From assembly GCF_016862935.1 (NCBI RefSeq), contig NZ_BONX01000032.1:86058-150057 (forward strand): a stretch of DNA of 64,000 bases, written 5' to 3'. The notes under the pieces are model-generated. The model saw nothing but the letters and a program-made list of their open reading frames with translations. It was not told the origin of the DNA and did no database searches. The DNA comes from Plantactinospora mayteni. Its GTDB lineage: Bacteria > Actinomycetota > Actinomycetes > Mycobacteriales > Micromonosporaceae. A program made the position numbers and the translations under genes. Of the stretch, positions 8,247-16,661 are shown piece by piece (positions within the stretch are counted from its first letter, which is position 1; each line of letters opens with the position of its first letter).

Positions 8247-9248
8247 CTACGGCTCGCGGAACGCCTTCCACGCCTTGAACATCCGGAACACCTGACCGTA
8301 CGTGAACTCGTACATGCAGGCGTCGACCGAGTAGTCCATGAAGTTGTGGATCGGGTCGAGGCCCGGCTTCGTCGTGCAGGTGTCCCGTCGCTCCGGGCAG
8401 CCGAAGGCCGGTTCCGCCTCGGCGGGCGTGTCGAAGACGTGGTCGCCCTGGCCCTCGCATCCCTCCTGGAAGGTGTGGTAGAGGTTCAGCCAGTGCCCGA
8501 TCTCGTGCGTCGCCGTGTCACCCGCGTTGTACGGCGTCGCCGTACCGCCCGGCAGCGACTCGGCGAGCACCACCACCCCGTCGTACGAGTCGAGTTCCCG
8601 CTTCGGGAAGGTCGCCCAGCCGAGCAACTGGTCCTCCAGCAGTCCGGTGTAGACGTTCAGCGTGTACTTGCCGCCGACCCGCAGCGCACGCTTCATCTGC
8701 GCCTCCGCCGGGCTCTCCGGCACGATCGGATACCAGGCCGGGTTCACCACCCGGTTCACCTTCTTCAACCTGAACCGGAACGGCGTCCAGGCTCCACCGG
8801 TACGCCCACCGAACGAGTCGTTCAACACCCTCAACTGGGCGTTGATCAGTGACACCGGAATGTCCCCGTCGGCCCGGGTCCGCCGCTCGCTGATCACGTG
8901 GAACACCACGTCGACGGTGATCCCGAGCCTGTCCGGTACGCCGAGCGGCGCAACCCCGACCCGCTCCGCGTACGCCGAGTCGACCGCGCGGTCCAACTCG
9001 GCTGCCTCGGCCGAGGTCAGCTCGTTCGGTTCGGTGCTGTACGGCGCACCGGGCCTCGCCTTGGCGTTCGGGGCTGCCGCGTTCGGGTGACCTCCGGTCG
9101 TCTCGGCACAGCCCGATCCGTCCGACCGCCCGGCCGACCCCGGAGGTGCCGCCACCACCGGACCGGGTCCGAGCAGCAGGACGAGAAGAATGCTCGCCAA
9201 GCCGGTCATGCCGGAACGCGCCGACGATCGCAGTCCACGAAACGCCAT
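8247..9248 (-). CDS. Secreted zinc metalloprotease, pappalysin-like (M43 type)
   Basis: Predicted extracellular metalloprotease of about 333 residues. A Sec signal peptide (MTGLASILLVLLLGPGPVVA) is followed by a short propeptide and a catalytic domain. The extended zinc motif HEIGHWLNLYH (HExxHxxGxxH-like, third His present) and the downstream Met-turn (NFMDYS) are characteristic of the metzincin/M43 cytophagalysin family. Cysteines (EGCEG, FGCPE, DTCTT, DACMY) probably form disulfides. The ATG at 9248 puts the signal peptide at the N-terminus, with an AAAGGGTG-like ribosome site; a longer in-frame extension to 9329 lacks both. The substrate is unknown. Confidence 0.9.
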   Translation of the reverse strand: MAFRGLRSSARSGMTGLASILLVLLLGPGPVVAAPPGSAGRSDGSGCAETTGGHPNAAAPNAKARPGAPYSTEPNELTSAEAAELDRAVDSAYAERVGVAPLGVPDRLGITVDVVFHVISERRTRADGDIPVSLINAQLRVLNDSFGGRTGGAWTPFRFRLKKVNRVVNPAWYPIVPESPAEAQMKRALRVGGKYTLNVYTGLLEDQLLGWATFPKRELDSYDGVVVLAESLPGGTATPYNAGDTATHEIGHWLNLYHTFQEGCEGQGDHVFDTPAEAEPAFGCPERRDTCTTKPGLDPIHNFMDYSVDACMYEFTYGQVFRMFKAWKAFREP

Positions 9249-9460
9249 TGCCACACCCTTTGCCTTCGGAGAGTGGCTCCGCGATGACACAGAGCCATAG
9301 TTGCAGGTGGGGCGGACGTTACTCGGCATGGCCGCTGTTGCAAACGAGGCGGTACGGCGTGGTTCACGACCGATCCGACCAGGTGACAGAGCGGCCGCAG
9401 CCGTACGCGGGGGAGGATGAGTGCATGATCGGACCCGACCAGGTACAGTGGGGTCCGCTC

Positions 9461-9534
9461 GCGGGTGTAGTTCAATGGCAGAACATCAGCTTCCCAAGCT
9501 GACAGTGCGGGTTCGATTCCCGTCACCCGCTCCA
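9461..9534 (+). tRNA. tRNA-Gly(CCC)
   Basis: The acceptor arms GCGGGTG (9461-9467) and CACCCGC (9524-9530) pair fully and a CCA end is encoded. The anticodon loop is TTCCCAA, giving anticodon CCC for codon GGG. The T arm holds GGTTCGATTCC. Its 3' half is the integration site of the adjacent element and is regenerated exactly by the element. Confidence 0.96.
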
Positions 9535-9536
9535 AC
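9491..9536 (+). repeat. attL: 46-bp att core inside the tRNA-Gly 3' half
   Basis: Identical over 46 bases to 23939-23984, starting at the anticodon loop (TTCCCAAG...) and ending just past CCA (...CTCCAAC). The flanking bases differ at both ends, which defines the core. Confidence 0.94.
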
Positions 9537-9538
9537 CC

Positions 9539-9578
9539 GAAGGCCCTGGTCAGGACATCAGTCCCAGCCAGGGCCTTC
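9539..9578 (+). terminator. Hairpin after tRNA-Gly
   Basis: GAAGGCCCTGG and CCAGGGCCTTC pair over 11 bases just after the tRNA gene. A related hairpin follows attR at 23988-24028, so each side of the integration carries its own terminator. Confidence 0.8.
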
Positions 9579-9606
9579 GATGTGTTCCGGGCCGCGATCA
9601 TGCGAC

Positions 9607-9624
9607 GGGCCATCCACGGGCCAT
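9607..9624 (+). repeat. 18-bp subterminal repeat, left copy (candidate integrase arm site)
   Basis: GGGCCATCCACGGGCCAT is repeated exactly at 23835-23852 near the other end, in the same orientation. Each copy holds GGGCCAT twice, spaced 11 bases. The left copy touches the integrase stop codon. Confidence 0.65.
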
Positions 9625-10913
9625 TAGCGCCGCCGGGCCACCGCGCCGGCCATCCCGTCGTCCGGGTCGTCGCCGCGCCGCTTGCCCTTGCCCGCCTTTC
9701 TCGACCCGTCGCCCTTCTTCGGTGCGTCGCTCTTCTTCGGCTTGCTGCCCTTGGCCTTCGACTTCGTGGGCGCCTCGCTGGCCGCCGCCTTGTTCGCCTT
9801 CTTCCGCTCGGCCTTCATCGCGGTGTTGACCGCCTGGGCGATGGCCCGGTCGGCTTCGGCGGTGGCGTGCTGGTAGATCATTGCCGCTTGCGGCGAGTCG
9901 TGGCCCATCCGTGCCATCAGTTCGCGGGTGCTGGCGCCGGTCCGGGCGGCGAGGGTGTTCCCGGTGTGTCGGAGGTCGTGGAAGTGCAGCCCTGGCACGC
10001 CGAGCTTGCCGACCGCCGCCGACCAGCCGATGAGCTTGTTCAGGTTGCCGCGCCAGATGGGCCGCCCGTTCGGCCCGGTGAAGGCCAGCGCGTTCGGGTT
10101 GTCGTCGACGAACGCCGCCAGGTGGTCGCGCAGCGCCGGCAGGACGGCCGCCGGCACCGAGACGGTACGCACGCCGGCCCGGGACTTCGGCGGGCCGAGG
10201 ACCAGGCCGATGCCCCGAACCTCGGTGTACGCCTGCCGGATGCGGATCAGCCCGGCGTCGGCGTCGATGTCCTGCCGTTGCAGCGCGGAGACCTCACCCC
10301 AGCGCAGGCAGGCGAAGGTGGTGACGAGGACCAGGGCGCGGTGGCGCTCTTCCATCAGGTCGGCCAGCTTGAGCGCCTGGGCCATGGTCAGCACCGGCCG
10401 TTCCGGCGCCTTCTCCTGGTCGGCGCCGGGGATGCGGCACGGGTTCTTCCGCAGCAGCTCGTCTTCGTTGACCGCCGTCATCAGCACCGCGCGCAGCAGC
10501 CGGTACGCCTTCGCCGCCATGCTCTCCGAGACGCCGTTGCCGAGCAGGTCCGCCCGCCACTCCCGGATCAGCGGCGTGTCCAGCCGGCCGAGTTCGGTGT
10601 CACCGAGGTACGGCGCGATGTGCTTGCCGAGCAGCCACCGGTAGAGCGCGACCGTGCGGGGACGGAGGTTCGGCCGTTGGGCGATCCACCGTTCCGCGTA
10701 GTCGCCAAGGGTGACCTTCGCGCGTTCCGGGTCGATCCACTCCCCGCGCATCATCTGCGCTTCGATCATCGACAGGTACTGGTCGGCGTCCCTCTTCCGG
10801 GCGAAGGTGTCGGGCGCATTTCGCTGCCGCCCGTCCGGTCCGGGATAGCGGACCTGGTAGCGGCCGGATTCCCGCTTGCGGATGCTGCCGAAATGCCGAC
10901 GACCGGCCGCCAT
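9624..10913 (-). CDS. int: Site-specific tyrosine recombinase (integrase) of the AICE
   Basis: Integrase of 429 residues that inserts and excises the element at tRNA-Gly. It has an N-terminal arm-binding region (GSIRKRESGRYQVRYPG), a SAM-like core-binding domain (about residues 70-160) and a catalytic domain. The catalytic residues are visible: Arg in ACLRWGEVSALQ (about 202), HDLRHTGNT (His-x-x-Arg, about 312) and Tyr in AAMIYQHAT (about 345). The C-terminus is a Lys-rich tail of about 60 residues, unusual in length. The ATG at 10913 overlaps the xis stop (ATGA), so the two are coupled; a longer in-frame reading runs into xis and is rejected. Confidence 0.95.
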   Translation of the reverse strand: MAAGRRHFGSIRKRESGRYQVRYPGPDGRQRNAPDTFARKRDADQYLSMIEAQMMRGEWIDPERAKVTLGDYAERWIAQRPNLRPRTVALYRWLLGKHIAPYLGDTELGRLDTPLIREWRADLLGNGVSESMAAKAYRLLRAVLMTAVNEDELLRKNPCRIPGADQEKAPERPVLTMAQALKLADLMEERHRALVLVTTFACLRWGEVSALQRQDIDADAGLIRIRQAYTEVRGIGLVLGPPKSRAGVRTVSVPAAVLPALRDHLAAFVDDNPNALAFTGPNGRPIWRGNLNKLIGWSAAVGKLGVPGLHFHDLRHTGNTLAARTGASTRELMARMGHDSPQAAMIYQHATAEADRAIAQAVNTAMKAERKKANKAAASEAPTKSKAKGSKPKKSDAPKKGDGSRKAGKGKRRGDDPDDGMAGAVARRR

Positions 10914-11128
10914 CACGCCACCCGTCCGAGGCCGCGCCACACGTCGGTACGGCTGATCGACTCGACCCGACCGGACTCGACATGCGCCGCCAGGTCGACC
11001 GCCTTGATGCGGACGCACCGGCCGAGCTTGTGGAACGGGATACGCCGCTCGGCGACGAGCCGCCGCACGTACCGCTCACTCATCTGAAGCCTGGCCGCTG
11101 CCTGCTCGATGGTCAGAACCTCATCCAC
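10913..11128 (-). CDS. xis: Excisionase, MerR-like helix-turn-helix (Xis)
   Basis: A 71-residue DNA-binding protein of the excisionase/helix_turn_helix_17 type. The signature TIEQAAARLQMSERYVRRLVAERRIPFHKLG is the winged-helix core, and CVRIKAVDLAAHVESG completes it. It should bend DNA at attL/attR and steer the integrase towards excision. The GTG start has GGGGAGGA about 9 bases upstream. It lies 5 bases after the replication initiator gene and overlaps int by the ATGA arrangement, so repSA-xis-int form one operon, as in pSAM2. Confidence 0.93.
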   Translation of the reverse strand: MDEVLTIEQAAARLQMSERYVRRLVAERRIPFHKLGRCVRIKAVDLAAHVESGRVESISRTDVWRGLGRVA

Positions 11129-11133
11129 TGTGG

Positions 11134-12891
11134 TCAGTCCTCCCCGTTGACTGTTGTGCTGCACGCGGTTGCCGAGAGATCGGGAGTGGTTCCCTGGGCT
11201 GCTCGGTCCTTCGCGGCGAGGAGTTCGGTTCGCCATCGGGCGCGTTCGGAGATGGCGCGCATGAGCCGGTGTGCCATGGGTCCGACGTCCGGATCGTCCG
11301 GTCGGGCGAGTTCCCAGGCGTGGCGTACCGGTTCGGTGGTGGCGCCCTGGGCGTGGTCGACGCCGGCAAGGTCGGTGGTGACGCCGAGCAGCGCGCGTAC
11401 CCAGGCCCGCGCGTCGTGCTTGTGGTCGGCGAGCGTCTTTCCCGACCAGTCCCGCGAGATGAGGATGCGCCGGCCGCCGATGCCGAGGGTCTCCCGCTGG
11501 TGCACCTTGCCTTTGCAGCGGCCGGGCTTGAGCTTGGCGTGCGCCTTCTTCGGTTGGACGCCGTAGAGCAGCCAGTTGGCGCATCGGTCGGTGCATGGGG
11601 TGATCTGGAGTTGCTGCCAGAGCCGGTCGAGGTGGCGTTGCTGCCGCTCGGTGGCGATGGTGTGGCAGTCGCCGGTGGCCTTGGTGATGTACTTCGTGAT
11701 GTAGCGAATCGTCCGGGCCGCGTCGTCGGTACCAGGCATGACGCCGCGTGCGTCGACCTGTTTGCCGAACCGGACGACGTGCACGGGTTCGGCGTCCGGG
11801 TCCTGGTCGATAGCGTCGAGCGCTTCGCTCCAGGTAGTCAGTGGTCGCCGGGTGTCGGGATCGACCCAGGCCGCCGCCTCCTCGTCCCAGACCGGTGGAC
11901 GGTCGCGGGTGTAGAGCTGCACGTCGACGGCAGGCCACCACACCTGGTGATAGGTGGCCGCCGCCACGGTGCGCAGCACGTCACGCGGAATGGTGCCCCG
12001 GATGGCGAAGTGCGCGTGTGGGGCGAGTCGGCGTTGCGGCTCGACACAGCCCGCGTACTGGACGTTCCAGCCCTCACAGCGCCGGAGATTCTGCCAGAAC
12101 CGGTCGAGGAGGCGGGGGAAGTGGACCGCGTCCCAGGCTGCCCGGCGGTAGTCGTACCGGTCGGGGTTGACCGGAGTGCCGTCGGGACGGACCGGGCCGT
12201 ACGAGTCGAGGGTCAGGGTCAGCCACATCGACGGCTGGTAGGTCGAGCCGTCCGGGGCGGTGTAGACCTTGCCGACCGTGCGGCGCTCGACCTTGCGTCG
12301 AGGAAGGTCGGGTGCGTCCTGCCGCCGCCTGGTCGAGCGCTTCCGCCGCCGCCCGGTGTCCTCGTCGTCTTGGCCGTCGTCGCCGGACTGGTGAGGTGGA
12401 CCCACCCGACCGCGCAGCCCTTCGGCCGTAATCGCCTCTTCCACCTCCCGGATGGCCTCATCGAGGTCTTCGACCTGATCCCACTCGGACGCGCGGGCCG
12501 CCTCGTCGCGGCCGTACTCCAGGTGCGCCCGCAGCACGACCAGCGCCTTCTGCTCCTCGGTCGCGGGTTCCGGACCGGGCAGGGGTTCGTCCGAGCGGTG
12601 CCAGCCCTCCCGGATCTGCGCCTGCCGTAGCCGGCGGTTCTTCTTCGCGCAAGCCGGGCACTTGTCCTCCCGGGTCGCGCCGCAGGGCAGGTCGATGACC
12701 TCGGTCTGCCCGGTGTTCAGGTCGGTGCGGCGCATGGCGAGGGGCCGGATGCAGACGCCGTACTCGGTGGCGACGTCTTTGAGGACGTCGACGGCGCGGG
12801 GTAGGCCCATTCGTGCCGCCCGCGACCCCGGCCGAGGTTGCTCCGGAGTCGGGGCGGACGGGCCGAGGCCGGGAAGGGCCGGTGCAGTCAT
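11134..12891 (-). CDS. repSA: RepSA-type rolling-circle replication initiator
   Basis: Initiator of 585 residues for replication of the excised circular element. An N-terminal Cys cluster (LPCGATREDKCPAC) suggests zinc binding. The centre has the HUH signature in APHAHFAIRG (about residue 291), and YITKYITKATGDCH downstream provides candidate nicking tyrosines; RDWSGKTLADHK near the C-terminus is typical of the family. It should nick one strand at a double-strand origin. The ATG overlaps the stop of the upstream spdB-like gene. An acidic/basic low-complexity stretch (about residues 165-190, DGQDDEDTGRRRKRSTRRR) breaks the N-terminal half and may be a flexible linker. Confidence 0.93.
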   Translation of the reverse strand: MTAPALPGLGPSAPTPEQPRPGSRAARMGLPRAVDVLKDVATEYGVCIRPLAMRRTDLNTGQTEVIDLPCGATREDKCPACAKKNRRLRQAQIREGWHRSDEPLPGPEPATEEQKALVVLRAHLEYGRDEAARASEWDQVEDLDEAIREVEEAITAEGLRGRVGPPHQSGDDGQDDEDTGRRRKRSTRRRQDAPDLPRRKVERRTVGKVYTAPDGSTYQPSMWLTLTLDSYGPVRPDGTPVNPDRYDYRRAAWDAVHFPRLLDRFWQNLRRCEGWNVQYAGCVEPQRRLAPHAHFAIRGTIPRDVLRTVAAATYHQVWWPAVDVQLYTRDRPPVWDEEAAAWVDPDTRRPLTTWSEALDAIDQDPDAEPVHVVRFGKQVDARGVMPGTDDAARTIRYITKYITKATGDCHTIATERQQRHLDRLWQQLQITPCTDRCANWLLYGVQPKKAHAKLKPGRCKGKVHQRETLGIGGRRILISRDWSGKTLADHKHDARAWVRALLGVTTDLAGVDHAQGATTEPVRHAWELARPDDPDVGPMAHRLMRAISERARWRTELLAAKDRAAQGTTPDLSATACSTTVNGED

Positions 12892-13460
12892 CGGGCGACC
12901 CGAGCGGACCGGGTGGGATGGACGACGCCGAGCGGAGGCAGCACCGCCGACGACCCCGGCCGCGATGCCGGCACCGGGGCGTAGACGACCGGCGTACGGT
13001 CCTGGACCGGTTCGTGGTCAACGGTGACGGGTTCCGGGTCGGGGTCGTCTACGACGGCCGACGCCTGCTCATCGGTGGTCGGGACGGAGGCGGGTGCGCT
13101 GGACAGGACGACCTTGACCAGAGCGAGGAAGGCGAGGGAGGGAACGGCGGCGACGATCCAGCCCCAGACGGACGGTTCGGCTTCGGCGACCTGGGCGGCG
13201 AGGGAGAGGATGGCGAAGCCGACCAGGAGCACGGCGACGAACCCGACCGGACGACCGGCACGACGCCGGGCGCGGATCTCCAGGCCGAGGTAGATGGCCA
13301 TCAGCTCGACGGCAACCGCGTTGGCCCAGCCGATCCAGTCGGGTTGACCGTGCGCGACGGTCAGGTCATGTACATGGGTGAACGCGGCAGCGCCGGCCAT
13401 CCCGCCGATGGCGAGCAGAATCAGCAGCCGGGCCGCAGCTTCGGCACGTACCCGCATCAT
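12888..13460 (-). CDS. SpdB-like membrane protein (DUF2637), plasmid spread
   Basis: A 190-residue membrane protein of the DUF2637/SpdB type. It has four hydrophobic segments within the first 115 residues (LLILLAIGGMAGAAAF, AVAVELMAIYLGLEI, FVAVLLVGFAILSL, WIVAAVPSLAFLALV) and a Pro/Val-rich acidic tail. In Streptomyces conjugative plasmids such proteins help spread the incoming DNA along the mycelium across septa. The ATG at 13460 overlaps the preceding small gene (ATGA) and its stop overlaps repSA, so it belongs to the long minus-strand operon. Confidence 0.85.
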   Translation of the reverse strand: MMRVRAEAAARLLILLAIGGMAGAAAFTHVHDLTVAHGQPDWIGWANAVAVELMAIYLGLEIRARRRAGRPVGFVAVLLVGFAILSLAAQVAEAEPSVWGWIVAAVPSLAFLALVKVVLSSAPASVPTTDEQASAVVDDPDPEPVTVDHEPVQDRTPVVYAPVPASRPGSSAVLPPLGVVHPTRSARVAR

Positions 13461-13642
13461 CGGCCGGCCCCCGTTCGCTCGGTGCGCAGGTCGCGGACGA
13501 TGCGAGCACCGTCGATGGTCCAGATGGCGCGGATCGCGTGGTCCTCGCAGGTCCAGGCACGGGCGCCGGTCCTGTCCTCGATCTCGATGAGGCCCAACCG
13601 ATCGCAGGCCAACTCGCCGGGGTGGAGGGTGCACGAGTTCAT
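13457..13642 (-). CDS. Small AICE protein, unknown function
   Basis: A 61-residue soluble protein (starts MNSCTLHPGE). It has Cys at positions 4, 13 and 32 with His at 7 and 35, perhaps a small zinc site, but the spacing matches no finger I can name. It is accepted as a gene because both ends overlap neighbours in the ATGA fashion (stop at 13457 with the SpdB start, ATG at 13640-13642 with the upstream stop), which is strong evidence of coupled translation. Confidence 0.7.
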   Translation of the reverse strand: MNSCTLHPGELACDRLGLIEIEDRTGARAWTCEDHAIRAIWTIDGARIVRDLRTERTGAGR

Positions 13643-13827
13643 CGGTTGCCCTCCTCGTCAGGCCGGATGGTCAGGTCGATGCGGATGCGCCGGTACCGCA
13701 GTTCGGTGCGGTGGTGGATGAAGGCAGCCAGGCCGCGCAGAGCAGCCGCAGCCTTGTCGGGTGGGGCGACGAGTCGGATGCGTAGCGGCCGGCGGAGTGC
13801 AGCCGCGATCCGGTTGAGGGGTGTCAT
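13639..13827 (-). CDS. Small basic AICE protein, unknown function
   Basis: A 62-residue, Arg-rich protein (starts MTPLNRIAAALRRP) with an amphipathic helix in the first half and a beta-like second half (LRYRRIRIDLTIRP). The ATG stands alone upstream, but its stop overlaps the start of the next small gene. The high charge suggests a nucleic acid or protein partner within the transfer region; no family is recognised. Confidence 0.65.
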   Translation of the reverse strand: MTPLNRIAAALRRPLRIRLVAPPDKAAAALRGLAAFIHHRTELRYRRIRIDLTIRPDEEGNR

Positions 13828-13833
13828 GGCTGG

Positions 13834-14094
13834 CTACCTCCGGGCCGGTCGGATGGTGGTGCGGATGTTGTCGGGCGGTTCGCCGAGGGTGGCGACAGCT
13901 TCGGAGAGGCACCGCCACAACGCCCACGCCTCGCCCTCGGTCAGGTACATCCGGCGGCGGCCGGCACCGACGGCCAGGTAGACGGGGTACGGGTCCGGCC
14001 GGTCCGGGTCGACGCGTACCGAAACGGCGGTGCCTGACCCGGTGTCGTTCGGGGTGCGGAGGCGGAAGAACCGCCGCCCGGTCGAGTCGGTCAT
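13834..14094 (-). CDS. Small AICE protein, unknown function
   Basis: An 86-residue protein with mixed alpha/beta character (FFRLRTPNDTGSG, then PVYLAVGAGRRRMYLTEGEAWALWRCLSEAV). The ATG overlaps the stop of the FtsK/TraB gene by 4 bases, so it is translated with it. The middle (VDPDRPDPYPVYLAVG) resembles a beta hairpin followed by a helix. No known family is recognised; its place directly after the translocase suggests a transfer-related helper role (inference). Confidence 0.7.
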   Translation of the reverse strand: MTDSTGRRFFRLRTPNDTGSGTAVSVRVDPDRPDPYPVYLAVGAGRRRMYLTEGEAWALWRCLSEAVATLGEPPDNIRTTIRPARR

Positions 14095-15728
14095 GCCTGC
14101 TCACCCCCGTCGCGGTTCCGGTCCGGGTCGAGGAGGTTCAGTAGCGCGTCGGGCAGCAGTGGCCCGGACGACCGTTGCCGGGGCAGGGCTGGCCGCGCGG
14201 GTTCGTCGGCGGTTTCCCGGCCGACCTGGGCCAAGATGTCCGCCGCATCCACCGGCGCCGGATAGGTCGCGGCCATGGCCCGGATCTCGTCGTCGGAGAT
14301 GTAGGAGAAGCGGACCCGGGCCGGTTCCGGGGTGCCGTCGAGGATCACGTACCCGACGCCCTTGGCCCAGCGCGGCATCTGGTCAGCCAGAGCACCCCGG
14401 TTACGGGCACCGTCACCGAGAACCATGTCAACCTGCGACGCCTCGGTGAGGCCGAGTGCGATGCGGGTGGGGAACAGGTCCCGGAACGGCAGCACCTCTT
14501 TGCGCGGGTCCTGCAACGCCGCCACCACCAGCACACCGACCCCGGCGCCCTGGGACAGCAGCAGCCCCAACGAGCCCGCGATCCGCTTCCGCAGCTCAGC
14601 GTCCTGTAGGTATGCCGTCAGCGCCGCCATTTCGTCGATGACGACCACGACCAGGGGGTCGGCGACGCTCGGCGTATGGACCCGGACCGCGCCGGCAAGC
14701 CGGGCCTGCCGTTCCCGCATCACGGCTACCGCCTCGTCCAAGAGGTCGGCCATGGCCTCGAACGACTTGCAAGCGAACCGGGCGAACATCGGTCGCCCCA
14801 TGGCGAACTCCATCCCGCCCTTGGGGTCGATGACCCACAGCCGGACCAGCCCCGACGCGACACCTCCACCGAGCGCCCGGACCAGGGACCACAGCACGGA
14901 GCCTTTGCCACGTCGGGTAGCACCGCCGACCAGGACGTGAGTCGCCAGCAGGTGCAGGCGCCAGGTGGTCAGGTCCTCTCGCCGGGCGAGAGGCAGCGCG
15001 GTGAAGTCCGGCACCGCCGGCACCTCGAACGGCGGAACGGTGGTGCGGAGTGCGTCGGTCCGGACCAGGACCAGGTAGACCACGCTCGGCCGGTCCCGGA
15101 ACCGCACCCGGTCCACCAGTCGGAGCAGCCACGCCCACCGGCCAACCCGCGTCGGTGGGTCGTCGGGGTGCTCGGAGTACACCCGGGCATGCCGCCGCCC
15201 GAACGCGTACGCCAGGTTCGCCGTCACCCGCTGGAAGTCCTCCGGCGTCTGGCCGCGCACCATTCGGATCGTCAGCACGTCCAATGCCGGATCTGAGCGC
15301 ACGGACAGCAGCCGGGGCAGGACCGTCTGATGGTCGTACTTCGCGGCCAGCCGGCACAGGGTCATCGCCTCGCGCCATATCCGCCGGTAGACGAACACCC
15401 GACGGAACCAGCCGAGCAGCGGACCGGCCAGCCAGGTCCACCACGACGATTCGTGCCGCCATCGCCAGACAGCCGACACCCCGGCCACCCCGACCAGCAG
15501 TGATACGAGACCCTGCCAGCCGTGGTCGACGTACACGGCGAGCAGGAACACCGTCGAGGCGGTGGCGACCGGGTGACGTAGGCACCACCACACCGCCCGC
15601 CAGCCCCACCGCAGCAGCAGGCCGGGAATCACCAGCCACAACGGGAGTTCGAGACGCTTGGGCCGGATCACCATCAGGTCCCCGGCCGAGGTCAGCACCA
15701 CCTCACCCCGAGGCCGCCGCCCGATCAT
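14091..15728 (-). CDS. traB: FtsK/SpoIIIE-type DNA translocase (TraB/TraSA) for conjugative transfer
   Basis: Membrane-anchored hexameric translocase that moves double-stranded DNA between mycelial cells, the only protein essential for transfer in pSAM2-type elements. Two N-terminal transmembrane segments (about residues 25-85) precede the FtsK domain. Walker A is GGATRRGKGSVLW (about residue 266) and Walker B is VVVVIDEMAAL (about 357); LLLSQGAGVGVLVVAALQDPRKEVLP follows as in FtsK sensor regions. The 545-residue length is normal for TraSA. The ATG at 15728 overlaps the stop of the zinc-ribbon gene; the longer in-frame extension is rejected. The C-terminal tail (RPALPRQRSSGPLLPD) may recognise the clt locus, as in TraB proteins (inference). 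Confidence 0.93.
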   Translation of the reverse strand: MIGRRPRGEVVLTSAGDLMVIRPKRLELPLWLVIPGLLLRWGWRAVWWCLRHPVATASTVFLLAVYVDHGWQGLVSLLVGVAGVSAVWRWRHESSWWTWLAGPLLGWFRRVFVYRRIWREAMTLCRLAAKYDHQTVLPRLLSVRSDPALDVLTIRMVRGQTPEDFQRVTANLAYAFGRRHARVYSEHPDDPPTRVGRWAWLLRLVDRVRFRDRPSVVYLVLVRTDALRTTVPPFEVPAVPDFTALPLARREDLTTWRLHLLATHVLVGGATRRGKGSVLWSLVRALGGGVASGLVRLWVIDPKGGMEFAMGRPMFARFACKSFEAMADLLDEAVAVMRERQARLAGAVRVHTPSVADPLVVVVIDEMAALTAYLQDAELRKRIAGSLGLLLSQGAGVGVLVVAALQDPRKEVLPFRDLFPTRIALGLTEASQVDMVLGDGARNRGALADQMPRWAKGVGYVILDGTPEPARVRFSYISDDEIRAMAATYPAPVDAADILAQVGRETADEPARPALPRQRSSGPLLPDALLNLLDPDRNRDGGEQA

Positions 15729-15907
15729 CGGACGCCCCGCAGCGACACGAACCGGCCCGACGCGTCCCGGACCGCCGGCAGCGGTAGGACGAGCTGGTCG
15801 ACGCAGAGCGGACACTGACCGTCCGCGCTGCCGGCCGGGTCGAACAAGGACTGACACACACCACACCGCGACCGCGTCTCGGCCGTCCGGCGCCTACGCT
15901 TGGACAC
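15725..15907 (-). CDS. Small zinc-ribbon-like protein of the AICE transfer region
   Basis: A 60-residue protein with two Cys pairs, CGVC (about residue 16) and CPLC (about 33), separated by a short hydrophilic segment, as in a treble-clef or ribbon zinc site. A basic N-terminus (SKRRRRTAETRSR) would suit nucleic-acid contact. The stop overlaps the traB start by 4 bases. No named family is recognised. Confidence 0.75.
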   Translation of the reverse strand: MSKRRRRTAETRSRCGVCQSLFDPAGSADGQCPLCVDQLVLPLPAVRDASGRFVSLRGVR

Positions 15908-16002
15908 GTCGAAACCTCTCTCCAGAGGAGCAGGGGGATTGACAAGAGAGGGGCGGGGCTGCCGTCCGCCAAGACCAGACAGCCCCGCCCACCAACCAGC
16001 GG

Positions 16003-16404
16003 TCAGGCCGCCGCCATCGAGTCGCGGTTGACGCCGGCAGGGGCACGCATCCCGGTCGCCCGCAGCGAGTACGCCATCCGGCCGTTGTTGGCCACGTACG
16101 GCGTGACCGTCAAGCCCTCGAACTCCACCGCCTCGAACGGCGCACCGGTCGGCGGGACCGGCTGGTAGTCGGCCGAGATCTTGACCGTCGTCTCCCGCGA
16201 CCGCTTCCCCAACTCGGGGTCAAGGTCCATCACCCGCACCTGCCACACCCGCTGACCCGTCACCTTGTCCTTAGCCGGGCTACGGCGACCCGACTTCTCG
16301 TCGTAGTCCTCCACCTCACCCAGCGACTCGGGCACCAACGCGCACCCCGCCGGGAACACGTCCTCACACCGGACCGCGAACCGGGTCCCGCCACGCAGAG
16401 CCAT
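16003..16404 (-). CDS. pra: Pra-like activator of AICE replication, integration and excision
   Basis: The 133-residue protein resembles the family named plasmid replication, integration and excision activator: FAVRCEDVFPAGCALVPESL near the start, VWQVRVMDLDPEL in the middle, and EFEGLTVTPYVANNGRMAYSLRATGMRAP near the end, which is the family's conserved C-terminal block. In pSAM2, Pra turns on repSA-xis-int and is itself repressed by the GntR protein KorSA. Here three operator-like repeats lie 20-90 bases upstream, matching that logic. The ATG is at 16404. Confidence 0.88.
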   Translation of the reverse strand: MALRGGTRFAVRCEDVFPAGCALVPESLGEVEDYDEKSGRRSPAKDKVTGQRVWQVRVMDLDPELGKRSRETTVKISADYQPVPPTGAPFEAVEFEGLTVTPYVANNGRMAYSLRATGMRAPAGVNRDSMAAA

Positions 16405-16424
16405 CGCTCAAGACCTCCATGGTG

Positions 16425-16491
16425 TTGTCTGCCAAGTAGTCAACTTGTCTGCCAAGTTGATGCTTTGAAGGTACGGGCGCTTGGCAGACAA
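16425..16491. promoter_or_regulatory. Three operator-like repeats before pra
   Basis: TTGTCTGCCAAG occurs at 16425-16436 and again exactly 20 bases on at 16445-16456; its inverse, CTTGGCAGACAA, lies at 16480-16491. Two copies two helical turns apart plus one inverted copy suggest a cooperative repressor (KorSA-like GntR) site over the pra promoter. Confidence 0.75.
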
Positions 16492-16612
16492 GTCAATGTC
16501 TTGGTGCCGACGAGATTCGAGGCTCACGTCTACGAGCGGTGGTGATCAGGTTGAACCACTCGAACGACGGCAGGCATCTGTACCGTCAGGAACGGCTGTT
16601 TGGTTTGTCTCT

Positions 16613-16628
16613 CACTGTGGACACAGTG
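16613..16628. repeat. Perfect 16-bp palindrome in the pra upstream region
   Basis: CACTGTGGACACAGTG has 7-base arms and a 2-base centre. It lies in the 427-base gap between pra and the glycosyltransferase gene, where regulators or a transfer origin could sit. Function is unknown. Confidence 0.5.
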
Positions 16629-16661
16629 TCGAGCGTCCGACGTTCCCGGCACGTCTGTAGA

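Noticed and set aside
9206..9613. Minus-strand open frame with a VTGIEPALSAWEADVLPLNY segment
   Set aside because: It is the antisense reading of the tRNA-Gly gene, a well-known false protein family.
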